From positions 15,461 to 79,460 of the forward strand of contig JBMFOT010000004.1 of assembly GCA_049969495.1 (NCBI GenBank): 64,000 nt of DNA, read 5' to 3'. This stretch comes from HRBIN16 sp049969495. Lineage in GTDB: Bacteria > Armatimonadota > HRBIN16. Every line of letters starts with the position of its first letter. Within the stretch, counting starts at the first letter, position 1. Of the stretch, positions 1-7,768 are shown piece by piece. The position numbers were made by a program, and so were the translations under genes. A model generated the notes under the pieces. It saw only the letters and a program-made list of their open reading frames with translations, made no database searches and was not told the origin of the DNA.

Positions 1-929
1 GCGTCCCCTGCAGGCATGAACTGCTGCCATCGCCACCAGCCCACAGCCAGTGCGACTATCAGCGCGAGCACAAACACCTGTCGCCGTTTGCAGACGATGC
101 CTGCCCAAAGCCATAAGAGCCACACTCCACCCAACCCTGCCAGCGTGCCCCACAGCCGATCACCAAGAGGCGTGCTGACATCGGAACGCTGCATGGTTGT
201 CCAGAAGTGCAGCCGTCCGTGCACCAGCAGGTTCTGCGCGCACCACAGGGCGAAAGGCAATAATGCAAGCATCCCCCACCACAGATGGCGAGGGCGTCTC
301 TGCAGGAGCGCGTACGCTCCCAGTAACACCACTGCTCCCAGTGCCGAGTACTTCATCAATGCAGCACAGCCGGTTACCAGCGCGCCCCAGCCCATACGCC
401 GGCTGTCTCCGGTATCACTACCCAGCACGAACCACGCTGTACCCAGCGTCCACAGGGCGACCATTGGCACATCGCGCATCAGGTTGGGGGAGACGATGGT
501 TGCCGGATTCAGCATCACCAGTGCGGTGGCAAAGGTTTCATTGACCTCAAAACGCCGTGCCAGCAGCAGCACACCCCACCAGAGCAAAATCTGCCATAGG
601 AGCATGGCGGTATGCATCAGCCACTCGCGCTCTCCGCCAGCGAGTATCCACAGGGCGAGATAGTAGCTGAGCAGTGGCGGGTTGGTGGTGACGTGGAAGG
701 TGGGTTTGACCGCGCCGTCCCAGTCCAGCTCGCCGGAAAGCGGATTCAGCGGGTTTCGCAGCACCTGCTGGGCGATATGCAGTACCACCGTGTCGTCGAC
801 GTGAAAGGGTTTCTGGATGAAGGCAATTTGAACGCTCAGTGCAACCACCAGCACCCACCACGCGCCGGTAGGCACAGGACGATGAAGTACTTGCTGCGGT
901 ACACTCTCTGTCGCTTGCTGCTTGCCCAT
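1..929 (-). CDS. ArnT/PMT-like membrane glycosyltransferase, GT39-type (3' end off the window)
   Basis: Reading the minus strand from an ATG at 927-929 gives 309 codons with no stop before the window edge, so the C-terminus is missing. An AGGGA ribosome site lies just upstream of the ATG. The protein starts with a short cytosolic tail and a hydrophobic segment. It then has a loop containing FHVDDTVVLHIAQQV and KPTFHVTTNPPLLSYYLA, the pattern of an acidic pair after TM1 followed by an NPPL.YY stretch that is typical of lipid-linked-sugar glycosyltransferases of the GT39/DUF2029 kind. Several Trp/Leu-rich membrane segments follow. It probably adds a sugar from a polyprenyl donor to a protein or glycolipid on the outer face of the membrane. 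The family call rests on topology and the first loop; the substrate is unknown. It is divergent from the isomerase-like gene at 1048. Confidence 0.75.
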   Translation of the reverse strand, partial: MGKQQATESVPQQVLHRPVPTGAWWVLVVALSVQIAFIQKPFHVDDTVVLHIAQQVLRNPLNPLSGELDWDGAVKPTFHVTTNPPLLSYYLALWILAGGEREWLMHTAMLLWQILLWWGVLLLARRFEVNETFATALVMLNPATIVSPNLMRDVPMVALWTLGTAWFVLGSDTGDSRRMGWGALVTGCAALMKYSALGAVVLLGAYALLQRRPRHLWWGMLALLPFALWCAQNLLVHGRLHFWTTMQRSDVSTPLGDRLWGTLAGLGGVWLLWLWAGIVCKRRQVFVLALIVALAVGWWRWQQFMPAGD

Positions 930-1047
930 AGTATTCCCTAACGCAATTCTTTTCCCCGCCGTCCGGTAGAGAATCCTGCCAAACAGGAACTTCCTTGTCC
1001 TTTGTGAAACTGTATCCGTACCCACTTTACCAACGAGGAGCAGGAGA

Positions 1048-1854
1048 ATGGGTTCATTGAAGATTGGAGTTGCGCTGTGGTCGCTGTCGGCAGGGGAGAC
1101 GGAGGAGAGGCTGGTGAACGCTTTGCAGACGGCGGCGGAGCTAGGTTTTCAGGGAGTGCAGCTGTGGAACGTTGCCAGCTACGGACCCTGTGTGTTAGAC
1201 CCCGATAACTGCCAGGGCGCGCAGCGTGCTGAGTGGCGCAGGCGGGTGGAATCGTTCGGGTTGCAAATCAGTGGATTCTGTGCGCAAATGTCCGGTCCCA
1301 CGCGCTTTGGCGGATTCGATGAGGCGGAGGGCATCGAGGAACGCATCGCAAAGACGCAACGGTGTATCGAACTGGCGGTAGACATGGGCTCGCCAATTGT
1401 CACGACACACCCGGGCGTTATCCCTGAGCATAAGAGCGACCCTATCTACCCCATTATTCGCGGCGCGATAGAGCAGGTAGCCAAACACGCCGAGAAGGTG
1501 GGAGGCATCTTCTGCATCGAGACGGGCATGGAGCCTGCGTCCGTGTTGAGGCAGTTTATTGAGGACATCGGCAGTCCTGCGCTGAGGGTGAACTACGACC
1601 CGGCGAACATGCTGTGGTATGGTGTGCTGGAGGGTGTGCGTGAGCTGGCTCCGTATATCGTGCACACGCACGCCAAAGACCGCCATCCCGATACGGGCAA
1701 ACCCACCGTCGGGCAAGGGGCGGTGCCGTGGGACGAGTATATCGCCCTGCTGAAGTCCATTGGTTACGATGGGTGGTATGCGGTGGAAGACGAAAGCGGG
1801 CAAGATGTGGTAGAGTCTTTACGGCAGGGGCGAGAGTTTTTGGAACGGTATTAA
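1048..1854 (+). CDS. Sugar phosphate isomerase/epimerase (xylose-isomerase-like TIM barrel)
   Basis: 268 residues, starting at an ATG preceded by GAGGAGCAGGAGA. The protein has the AP-endonuclease-2/xylose-isomerase-like barrel pattern. Metal-ligand-like residues fall in order in IETGMEP (Glu), NYDPANM (Asp), HTHAKDR (His/Asp) and YAVEDESG (Glu) near the C-terminus. Such enzymes interconvert or epimerise sugars and inositols using a divalent metal; many Armatimonadota carry large paralogous sets. The actual sugar cannot be read from sequence. There is no signal peptide, so it should be cytosolic. It ends 3 bp before the next ATG, suggesting co-transcription with the small zinc-ribbon gene. 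Confidence 0.85.
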   Translation: MGSLKIGVALWSLSAGETEERLVNALQTAAELGFQGVQLWNVASYGPCVLDPDNCQGAQRAEWRRRVESFGLQISGFCAQMSGPTRFGGFDEAEGIEERIAKTQRCIELAVDMGSPIVTTHPGVIPEHKSDPIYPIIRGAIEQVAKHAEKVGGIFCIETGMEPASVLRQFIEDIGSPALRVNYDPANMLWYGVLEGVRELAPYIVHTHAKDRHPDTGKPTVGQGAVPWDEYIALLKSIGYDGWYAVEDESGQDVVESLRQGREFLERY

Positions 1855-1857
1855 GCG

Positions 1858-2136
1858 ATGAATCAGAACATACGCTGTCCGAAGTGTGCGGCAGAGGTCA
1901 ACGATCCCACGCAGCCGTGTCCGCAGTGCGGTTATGTGATCGAGCATCCCCAGCGCAAGCGGTACCAGAGGCAGGTGATAGCATCTGGGGTAACGGTATT
2001 GCTGGGCTATGCGCTGGGAATGGCAGGCACAGCAACGCGATTGGATGTACTGGGCATTACAGGGCTGGCGATGGGTTTTGTAGGTGGAGTGTGGCTGATG
2101 GTGTCGCTCTACCTTCTGCTGCGTACAGGGGTATGA
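1858..2136 (+). CDS. Small zinc-ribbon membrane protein
   Basis: 92 residues. The N-terminus has two CxxC pairs, CPKCAAEV and CPQCGYVI, forming a rubredoxin-like zinc ribbon of the kind often placed at the start of bacterial membrane proteins. Two hydrophobic segments follow (about residues 40-60 and 65-88), so the ribbon should face the cytosol. The start lies 3 bp after the stop of the isomerase-like gene. No function can be assigned; the ribbon probably only binds zinc or a partner. Confidence 0.7.
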   Translation: MNQNIRCPKCAAEVNDPTQPCPQCGYVIEHPQRKRYQRQVIASGVTVLLGYALGMAGTATRLDVLGITGLAMGFVGGVWLMVSLYLLLRTGV

Positions 2137-2146
2137 ACGGATACGG

Positions 2147-2176
2147 TTGACGCCGTGTCTGGTGGCAGGTTATAAT
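2147..2176 (+). promoter_or_regulatory. Sigma-70-type promoter for the 2202-5085 gene run
   Basis: TTGACG at 2147-2152 and a perfect TATAAT at 2171-2176 are separated by 18 bp. Transcription would start near 2183, just ahead of a GAGGAGGAGG ribosome site at 2187-2196. Confidence 0.75.
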
Positions 2177-2201
2177 CAGTCGGCAAGAGGAGGAGGCTGG
2201 C

Positions 2202-3269
2202 ATTCGCGTCGTCGTTGCTGGTGAGGATTGGGAGCAGAGCCTGTGCTCCGTGTGGCGCGAGCTACAGGCGGTGAACCCGCAGGTTTCGCCTTTTCAGACG
2301 TGGGAGTGGGCGAGTCTGTGGTGGAAGCACTTTGGCAAGGGCAAAAGGGCGCAGGTGCTGTGCGTGCAGGAGGGCGGCGAAACGGTAGGCGTTGCCCCGT
2401 TGTATGCCAGCCGGACGGGCATGGGTAGAATGCTACGCTGGATGGGCACGGGCATTTCGGACAGGCTGGGCATCATCGCGGCGCCTGAATGTGAACGAAC
2501 GGTTGCCGAGCGGGTGGCGGATTGGCTGGAAAGCTGGTGCTGCGCCGACCTGCACCAGATGGCGGACGGCTCGTGGATGGCTCGTGCTGCGGAGGCGCGA
2601 GGCTGGCACGTAGTGGGGCAAGAGAAGTGTCCGTATGTGGTGTTGCCCGAAACGTGGGATGCCTACTGGGGGTCTTTAAGTAAAAAGACGCGCTTCAACC
2701 TCGGCTATGCCCAGAGGCAGATGCAACGAGATTTCGGTGATGTGCGCCTGGATACCGCCGATTCAGAGGAGCTGCCAGCCGTGCTGGAGGCGTTGTTCGA
2801 CCTGCACACGCGCCGGTGGCGACAGCGGATGTTGCCCGGGGGGTTCTTCCATCCGCGTGTGCGGCAGTTCCATCGCGAATGGGCGCAGTGTGCTTTGCGC
2901 AATGACTGGTTACGCCTTCACACGCTGTGGGCGGGCGGAGTGGTTCGGGCGGTGCTGTACGTATTTCACTTTGGGCGGCGTGCGTATTACTATCTGGGGG
3001 GCTTTGACCCCGTGCTGGCTCGCTATAGCATGGGTACGGTGCTGACCGCCTACGCCATCCGTCGGGCGATAGAGGAGGGCTGTGTGGTGTTTGACTTCCT
3101 GCGCGGCGACGAGCCGTACAAGTATCGGTGGAAGCCACGCATCCAGTGGCATCGGCGGGCGTGCTCTGCGCGAGGTGCACTTGCATGGGCATGGCGCAAA
3201 CGGGTAGACTGGGAAACCCGCTTGTGGTGGTGGCTACAGGCGCGTTTACACGGGAAGGGGGCATCGTAG
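2202..3269 (+). CDS. CelD/FemAB-like GNAT acyltransferase, probable ATT start
   Basis: About 355 residues if read from the ATT at 2202. A GTG at 2250 gives 339 residues but has no ribosome site and cuts off the first strand. The ATT is placed 5-6 bases after a GAGGAGGAGG site and about 20 bases after the predicted transcript start; the residues read from it, RVVVAGEDWEQSL, resemble the usual first strand of this family. The protein has the CelD/BcsL-type acetyltransferase layout: PFQTWEWASLWWKHF near the N-terminus, then KKTRFNLGYAQRQM, and FDFLRGDEPYKYRW near the C-terminus. Relatives are tied to polysaccharide or cell-envelope acylation. It lies ahead of a coiled-coil protein, an M48 protease and a GT2, all with tiny spacings. 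The enzyme's substrate is unknown. Confidence 0.8.
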   Translation: MRVVVAGEDWEQSLCSVWRELQAVNPQVSPFQTWEWASLWWKHFGKGKRAQVLCVQEGGETVGVAPLYASRTGMGRMLRWMGTGISDRLGIIAAPECERTVAERVADWLESWCCADLHQMADGSWMARAAEARGWHVVGQEKCPYVVLPETWDAYWGSLSKKTRFNLGYAQRQMQRDFGDVRLDTADSEELPAVLEALFDLHTRRWRQRMLPGGFFHPRVRQFHREWAQCALRNDWLRLHTLWAGGVVRAVLYVFHFGRRAYYYLGGFDPVLARYSMGTVLTAYAIRRAIEEGCVVFDFLRGDEPYKYRWKPRIQWHRRACSARGALAWAWRKRVDWETRLWWWLQARLHGKGAS

Positions 3270-3638
3270 ATGCGGTTTATCACGTTTCTGCTGGCGGTGG
3301 CGGCGTGTGCGGGGGTAGTGTATAATACTCAGCAGCTGCGTGAGCTTCGCCAGCAGGTGGAGCAGATACAGGTGAAGCTTGCCAGCCAGCAGAAGGGTAC
3401 GGAACCTGCAGGCATCGCCGAGGCGAAGCAGCGTCTCCAGCGTGCTGTGCAGCTGATGAGCGCAGGGAAGCTGGATGAGGCGAAGAGGGAGCTGGAACAG
3501 GGCAGTAAAGCGCTTGCGGCGGTTGCGAACCGAAACGGCGATACCCAGCATACCCTTCGGCAGTTGCAACAGATGATGGAGAGCGCACGCAAGGAGCTGG
3601 CGCGCTTCTGGTCAGGCAAACAGGAGAAAACGCCATGA
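3270..3638 (+). CDS. Membrane-anchored coiled-coil protein, unknown function
   Basis: 122 residues beginning directly at the stop of the previous gene. Residues 3-18 are a hydrophobic signal anchor (FITFLLAVAACAGVVY). The rest is charged helix rich in Gln, Glu, Lys and Ala with heptad-like spacing (LRELRQQVEQIQVKL, then LDEAKRELEQGSKAL), so a periplasmic coiled coil is likely. The end overlaps the M48 protease start by 4 bp, implying translational coupling. A function cannot be named; it may be a partner or scaffold for the neighbouring lipoprotein protease. Confidence 0.65.
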   Translation: MRFITFLLAVAACAGVVYNTQQLRELRQQVEQIQVKLASQQKGTEPAGIAEAKQRLQRAVQLMSAGKLDEAKRELEQGSKALAAVANRNGDTQHTLRQLQQMMESARKELARFWSGKQEKTP

Positions 3639-4411
3639 CACGCACAGCATGGTTCGGGCGGATTGGGTTGCTTTTTCTCGTCGTGTCGGCGATGCTCTCG
3701 CTCATGAGCTGTCGCGGCACGAACCTGCTGAGCAAGCAGGACGAGATTCAGATCGGCAAAGAGGGCTCGGCGGCAATTGAGAAGGAGTACAAGCTGGACA
3801 CCAACCCCGAGCGCGTGGCACTGGTGCAGGAAATCGGGCAGCGTGTGCTACAGGGAATGCGCCAGACGGAAGGCAAGCGCGCGCCGGATTTCCCCTTCAC
3901 CTTCAAGGTGCTCGATAGCAAGGAGATAAACGCGGTCTCTTTGCCAGGGGGTCCGGTGTACGTTTTTCGCGGGTTGATGGAGCAAGTTGGCGACGACAGG
4001 GACATGCTGGCGGCGGTAATTGCGCACGAGGTAGGGCACATCGTGGCGCATCACGCGGCAAAGCAGATTTCCAGCAGCATTCTGGCGGACATCGCTATCT
4101 CGCTGGGCACGAAGGGCAGCGCACAGAAGGTGGCAAGCATTGCTACCTCGCTAGTGATGCTACAATACAGCCGCGACGACGAGTACGATGCCGACCGTCG
4201 AGGCATCCTGTACACCCATGCTGCCGGTTACGATCCGGAAGGGCTGGTGCGCTTCTTCGAGAAGCTGCAGAAGCTGGAGAAAAGCCCCATGAAGGGACTG
4301 CTGGCGAACTTGCGCACCCACCCGCTGACAGAGAACCGCATCCTGCGGGCGAAGAAGCTGATTGCCCAGTTGCCTGATCGACAATCTCCGAGCGCGGCGC
4401 CGGGGCAATGA
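3635..4411 (+). CDS. M48-family zinc metalloprotease lipoprotein
   Basis: 258 residues. An N-terminal signal with lipobox LMSC puts a lipidated Cys at residue 26. The zinc motif HEVGH is at residues 131-135, and the third ligand is Glu183 in the downstream DEYDADRRG motif, the usual HExxH...ExxxD arrangement of M48. The protein is close in size to BepA/LoiP-type periplasmic M48 enzymes but has no TPR tail. It would cut misfolded or surplus envelope proteins outside the cytoplasmic membrane. It overlaps both neighbours by 4 bp, so it sits inside one transcript with the coiled-coil protein and the GT2. Confidence 0.9.
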   Translation: MTRTAWFGRIGLLFLVVSAMLSLMSCRGTNLLSKQDEIQIGKEGSAAIEKEYKLDTNPERVALVQEIGQRVLQGMRQTEGKRAPDFPFTFKVLDSKEINAVSLPGGPVYVFRGLMEQVGDDRDMLAAVIAHEVGHIVAHHAAKQISSSILADIAISLGTKGSAQKVASIATSLVMLQYSRDDEYDADRRGILYTHAAGYDPEGLVRFFEKLQKLEKSPMKGLLANLRTHPLTENRILRAKKLIAQLPDRQSPSAAPGQ

Positions 4412-5085
4412 GAGTTACCGCTATCATCCCCGCCTACAACGAGGAGACACGCCTGCCCCGAGTGCTGGAGGCGGTGCGCGCGGCGTCGCTGGTGGACGAC
4501 ATCGTGGTGGTCAGCGATGGTTCTCTGGACGGCACTTATGAGGTTGCTCGCCGCTTCGACGGGGTGCGTGCGCTACAGCTTCCTCAGAATCTCGGCAAGG
4601 GGGGAGCGATGCATGTCGGAGCGTGCCATACCGATTCGCCGGTGATTGTGTTTCTGGACGCCGATTTGATTGGGCTGACCCCCGAACACGTGGATAGCCT
4701 TGTGGAGCCGGTGCGCTATGGCGACGCCGATATGACGCTTGGGGTGTTTCGTGGTGGCAGACGTGCTACCGACCTCGCGCAGAAGCTGTTTCCCTTCGTG
4801 AGCGGTCAGCGGGCTATTCGGCGGGAGCTGTTTCTGGAGGTGCCCAACGTGCAGTTCGCCCGCTTTGGCGTGGAGACGCAAATCACACGCTGGGCGGTGC
4901 GCCAGCGGTGGCGGGTACAGTATGTCGCGCTATATGGCGTCACGCATCCGATGAAGGAGGAGAAGCTGGGGCGACTGCGCGGCACGGTCGCTCGCCTGCG
5001 CATGTATGCCGATATCGCTCGCATCCTGCTGGACGGGCGCGCCCCTGCTCAGGCGAGACGACTGTTTCGGCTGAAGAATAAGTAG
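4408..5085 (+). CDS. Family 2 glycosyltransferase
   Basis: 225 residues, GT-A fold. It begins with IIPAYNEETRLPRVLEAV, then VVVSDGSLDGTYEVA and QNLGKGGAMHVG. The metal-binding DxD is in FLDADLIGL. Most of the length is the catalytic domain; no clear membrane segment follows, unlike dolichol-phosphate-mannose-synthase fusions. It transfers a sugar from a nucleotide donor to an unknown acceptor. Its ATG overlaps the M48 stop. Last gene of the 2202-5085 run. Confidence 0.88.
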   Translation: MRVTAIIPAYNEETRLPRVLEAVRAASLVDDIVVVSDGSLDGTYEVARRFDGVRALQLPQNLGKGGAMHVGACHTDSPVIVFLDADLIGLTPEHVDSLVEPVRYGDADMTLGVFRGGRRATDLAQKLFPFVSGQRAIRRELFLEVPNVQFARFGVETQITRWAVRQRWRVQYVALYGVTHPMKEEKLGRLRGTVARLRMYADIARILLDGRAPAQARRLFRLKNK

Positions 5086-5100
5086 CAGGGGGCGTGTGCG

Positions 5101-5286
5101 CTAGTACAAGTGCGCGGTCATTCCATTGCAGAGAAGCACACCATTGACGGATAAAGTCGTTCCCATCCTCTGTACGATTTGAATGTCGAGTTGGGAGTAA
5201 TCCTGTTTCAGCTTTTGGAGCTCTGCTGCCCACTGCGGATTTTTCTCCACAAAGGTATAGCTATCGAACTTCTTTTCGATGTCCAA
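5101..5286 (-). CDS. Small hypothetical protein, possible gene remnant
   Basis: 61 codons from a TTG at 5284-5286 to a stop at 5101. The frame stays open upstream to 5373 (a TGA lies at 5374-5376), adding about 29 residues that include FSCGEANWRWHESCEG. The composition looks protein-like: aromatic residues are well spread and there is a helix WAAELQKLKQDYSQLDIQ. However, no ATG, GTG or ribosome site precedes it. It may be the 3' end of a broken gene, or a small protein with an unusual start. It occupies the 379-bp gap before the phage head genes and points the other way. A GGCGAGGCTC-type repeat lies at its upstream end. No family recognised. Confidence 0.35.
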   Translation of the reverse strand: MDIEKKFDSYTFVEKNPQWAAELQKLKQDYSQLDIQIVQRMGTTLSVNGVLLCNGMTAHLY

Positions 5287-5414
5287 CGCAACCCGGGGAC
5301 TGCCTTCGCAGGATTCGTGCCAACGCCAGTTGGCTTCGCCACAGGAGAACGGCTTCAGCTGTGCGGGGACACCTCAACAGCTCGGACGGAGCCTCGCCCT
5401 CTCATTAGAAAAGG

Positions 5415-5443
5415 TTGACAAATGTCTGCTTTTCTGCTGTACA
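5415..5443 (+). promoter_or_regulatory. Candidate promoter for the phage head module
   Basis: A perfect -35 box TTGACA at 5415-5420 is followed after 17 bp by TGTACA at 5438-5443, a weak -10. A strong AAGGAGGTGAG ribosome site at 5450-5460 lies directly downstream, ahead of the ATG at 5465. Confidence 0.45.
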
Positions 5444-5464
5444 GGGTGGAAGGAGGTGAGCGCG

Positions 5465-6238
5465 ATGGAAGTGGAGCGGGAGGCGAAGCTGTTTGAAGCC
5501 GGCTCCTATCCGGACAAGGGGCTGGAAGTGAGCGAGGAGCAGTTGCAGGCGCTGGTGGAGGGCTTTACCGCGCCGGTTCCGCTGATGGTAGAGCATCTGT
5601 CGCAGGGATGGCAGATTGGGCAGTTGAAGCGGTTGTGGCGACGGGGCAAGGAGCTGTTCGGGCGGCTGACCCTGCTGCCGGAGGCGGAGGCTCTGCTCAA
5701 ACGGTTGGGCGTTCGTGGCATTAGTGTCGCGGTGACGCCTGATGTGAAGCGGATTGTAGAGGTATCGGTGACGGCGACGCCGCGGGTGGCGGATGCGCGC
5801 CTGCTCAGTGCGGGCGCGTTAACCTTTTCTGGGGAGATACTTTTGACGGAGGTGACCGCGTTGGAACAGGATATGGAGGCGTTGCGCCAGCGGGCGGAGG
5901 CGGCAGAGTTTGCCCTGCGCGAGCGGCAGGTAGAGGAGACGCTGCAACGATGGCTTCGGCAGGGAAAGCTGACGCCGGCGACGCGCGAGATGGCGAAGAC
6001 GCTGCTTCTGGAGGGTACGCAGACGGTGACCTTTGCAGGCGGTAGTGTAAGCATGGCGGAGGTGTTCGCCCGTTTTGTGGAGGCGTTGCCGCCGATGGTG
6101 CGTTTTGGCGAGGTGGCGCCGGCGGGAGAACCGGAGCATACACTGAGCGCGGAGGAGGAGGCGTTCCTGCGCAAGTACTGGGGCGACCTTTCGCCTGAGC
6201 GGATTGCCCGTTATCTGTCGGAAGGAAGGAGGCGATAG
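5465..6238 (+). CDS. Mu gpI-like prohead protease/scaffold protein
   Basis: 257 residues from the ATG at 5465, which follows a near-ideal AAGGAGGTGAG; longer in-frame starts upstream have no ribosome site. The N-terminal half reads like a Mu-type gpI protease: VPLMVEHLSQGWQIGQL, ELFGRLTLLPEAEALL and VRGISVAVTPDVKRIVEVSVTATPRV (shown in parts) resemble the strand pattern around the His/Ser region of phage prohead proteases. The C-terminal half is a charged coiled coil (residues about 130-165) followed by a helical tail, as expected for an internal scaffold. It would cleave scaffold and capsid during head maturation. Its position directly before a decoration-like protein and a gpT capsid supports the call. 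Confidence 0.6.
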   Translation: MEVEREAKLFEAGSYPDKGLEVSEEQLQALVEGFTAPVPLMVEHLSQGWQIGQLKRLWRRGKELFGRLTLLPEAEALLKRLGVRGISVAVTPDVKRIVEVSVTATPRVADARLLSAGALTFSGEILLTEVTALEQDMEALRQRAEAAEFALRERQVEETLQRWLRQGKLTPATREMAKTLLLEGTQTVTFAGGSVSMAEVFARFVEALPPMVRFGEVAPAGEPEHTLSAEEEAFLRKYWGDLSPERIARYLSEGRRR

Positions 6239-6241
6239 GAG

Positions 6242-6655
6242 ATGGCAGCGTTGACGAGCGCGTACGACCCACAGGACAAGCCGGGCGAGCTGGTGAGCTA
6301 CAAGGTAGGGGCGAACACGGTGATTTATAAAGGCGCGCTGGTGAGCGTGCGCAGCGATGGCTACGCCTACCCCTCGCGCAGCGGCACCGGTAGCGACGTG
6401 TTCGTAGGGGTGGCGTTCGAGAGCGTGGACAACACAGGCGGTGCGGCGGGCGCGAGGTCGGTGCGCGTGTGGAAGAGCGGCACTTACGTGTACAACGGCA
6501 GTGGCTTCACACAGGCGAGCGTGGGGCAAGCGATGTACGCAGCGGACGACAACACGCTGACCACCACTTCTACCAACAACCAGCTGGTGGGCTACGTGGT
6601 AGAGGTGCTTTCGGCGACGCAGGCACGCATTCGGATCGACAACGCGGTACGGTAA
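6242..6655 (+). CDS. Phage head decoration/stabilising-like protein (DUF2190-type)
   Basis: 137 residues, 3 bp after the protease-like gene. It is an all-beta, Gly/Thr/Val-rich protein (ELVSYKVGANTVIYKGALV, then VFVGVAFESVDNTGG) that reads like small phage capsid-decoration proteins of the DUF2190 kind, which follow the protease and precede the capsid gene in many Mu-like and siphovirus head operons. Such proteins bind the outside of the shell. The fold and position support the role; the family assignment is by pattern only. Confidence 0.5.
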   Translation: MAALTSAYDPQDKPGELVSYKVGANTVIYKGALVSVRSDGYAYPSRSGTGSDVFVGVAFESVDNTGGAAGARSVRVWKSGTYVYNGSGFTQASVGQAMYAADDNTLTTTSTNNQLVGYVVEVLSATQARIRIDNAVR

Positions 6656-6669
6656 GAGGAGGATAGACG

Positions 6670-7596
6670 ATGCCAGCGATTACACGGAGCGAGATGGGCG
6701 TCCTGCTGGAGGCAGGTTTGCGTGCGGACTTCTTCGAGGCGTATCGGCGGCAGGTGGAGTCGGCGATTTACCCGCAGATTGCAACGGTGATTCAGACCGA
6801 GCTGCCCGCGCAGAAGTACGGGTGGCTGGGCAGTGTACCCGCGATGCGCGAATTTGTGGACGAGCGCATGCCGAAGGGCTTGCGAGTAACTCATTACACC
6901 ATTCAGGACACGGTGTGGGAGAGCACGATAGCGGTGGAGAGGCGCGCCCTGGAGGATGAGCAGATCGGAGCCATCCGGCTACGGGTGCAGGATTTGGGGC
7001 GCGAGGCGGCACGGCACAAGGACTATCTGGTGGTGAAAGCGTTGCTAGACGGGTTCAGCCAGGCGTGCTATGACGGTCAACCGCTCTTCTCGAATGCACA
7101 CTCGGAGGGCGAGAGCGGCGCGCAGAGCAACGTCACTACCCAACCGCTGAATCCAGACAGCTTGCAGAGTGCCATCTCCACCATGATGCTGTTCAAGGAC
7201 GACCAGGGCGTGCCTCTGGGCATTCTGCCGGATACGTTACTGGTGGGCCCGCGTTTGCGCTGGGCGGCGATGGAGCTGCTGGAGTCGCAGGTGGTAGTGG
7301 TTAAGGCGGGCACAGGCGACAACACGCCGTATCGCAACGTGCTGCAAGGTGCGCTGAGGCTGGTGGTCAGTCCGTATATCACGGGCAATCAGTGGTTTGT
7401 GCTGGACACCAGTCGGGCGGTGCGCGCGGTAATCCTGCAGGAGCGGTCGGATGTGCCGGTAGAGTTCTCGGCATTAGAGGACCCGTCGGTGAGCGAGAGC
7501 GTGTTTTTGCGGGACGTGGTGTATTACGGTGCGCGAGCGCGTTACGGCGTGGGCTACGGCTTGTGGCAGACCGCTTACGGCAGCAACGCGAGCTAA
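6670..7596 (+). CDS. Mu gpT-like major capsid protein
   Basis: 308 residues with an AAGAGGA ribosome site. It fits the size and motifs of Mu gpT-type major head subunits: an N-terminal helix (MGVLLEAGLRADFFEAYRRQ), then YGWLGSVPAMREFVDERMP (the W-L-G-..P..RE.. block characteristic of gpT), ALEDEQIGAIRLRVQDLG, the DGQPLFSNAHSEG block and the GILPDTLLVGPRL..AA.ELL motif. A C-terminal strand region, NQWFVLDTSRAVRAVILQ, completes the HK97-type fold. This is the most secure viral call in the region and anchors its neighbours as head genes. Confidence 0.85.
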   Translation: MPAITRSEMGVLLEAGLRADFFEAYRRQVESAIYPQIATVIQTELPAQKYGWLGSVPAMREFVDERMPKGLRVTHYTIQDTVWESTIAVERRALEDEQIGAIRLRVQDLGREAARHKDYLVVKALLDGFSQACYDGQPLFSNAHSEGESGAQSNVTTQPLNPDSLQSAISTMMLFKDDQGVPLGILPDTLLVGPRLRWAAMELLESQVVVVKAGTGDNTPYRNVLQGALRLVVSPYITGNQWFVLDTSRAVRAVILQERSDVPVEFSALEDPSVSESVFLRDVVYYGARARYGVGYGLWQTAYGSNAS

Positions 7597-7609
7597 CCCT
7601 CACCCCCTG

Positions 7610-7637
7610 CCCCTCTCCCAACGCTGCGGGAGAGGGG
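7610..7637. repeat. Palindromic repeat, CCCCTCTCCC family, after the capsid gene
   Basis: CCCCTCTCCC at 7610-7619 and GGGAGAGGGG at 7628-7637 form a 10-bp stem with an 8-base loop. Related palindromes occur at 29428-29457 and 63433-63459, with a half copy near 10288. It may end or process the capsid transcript but has no U-tract. Confidence 0.7.
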
Positions 7638-7655
7638 TGTTCGCTATGCATGAAG

Positions 7656-7757
7656 AAGGCACTGAGAAAAATACTTCGTGTCTTAGTGGTGAATAACCAC
7701 AAAGGCACTAAGGCACTAAGAAAAATACTTCGTGTCTTTGTGTCTTAGTGGTGAATA
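7656..7757. repeat. Two direct copies of a 40-48 bp AT-rich repeat
   Basis: Copy one (7656-7695) and copy two (7710-7757) share AAGGCACT(g/a)AGAAAAATACTTCGTG and TCTTAGTGGTGAATA; copy two has an extra TCTTTGTG. The AT-rich composition stands out from the surroundings. Resembles widespread intergenic short repeats rather than coding DNA. It fills most of the 172-bp gap between the capsid gene and the next small gene. Confidence 0.75.
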
Positions 7758-7768
7758 AGAGGTGCATA

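Noticed and set aside
3321..3326. TATAAT inside the coiled-coil gene
   Set aside because: No -35 box at 16-18 bp and it is inside a coding run with tight spacing.
5279..5464. Longer start for the protease-like gene
   Set aside because: The added residues lie upstream of the strong ribosome site and promoter and look like non-coding sequence.
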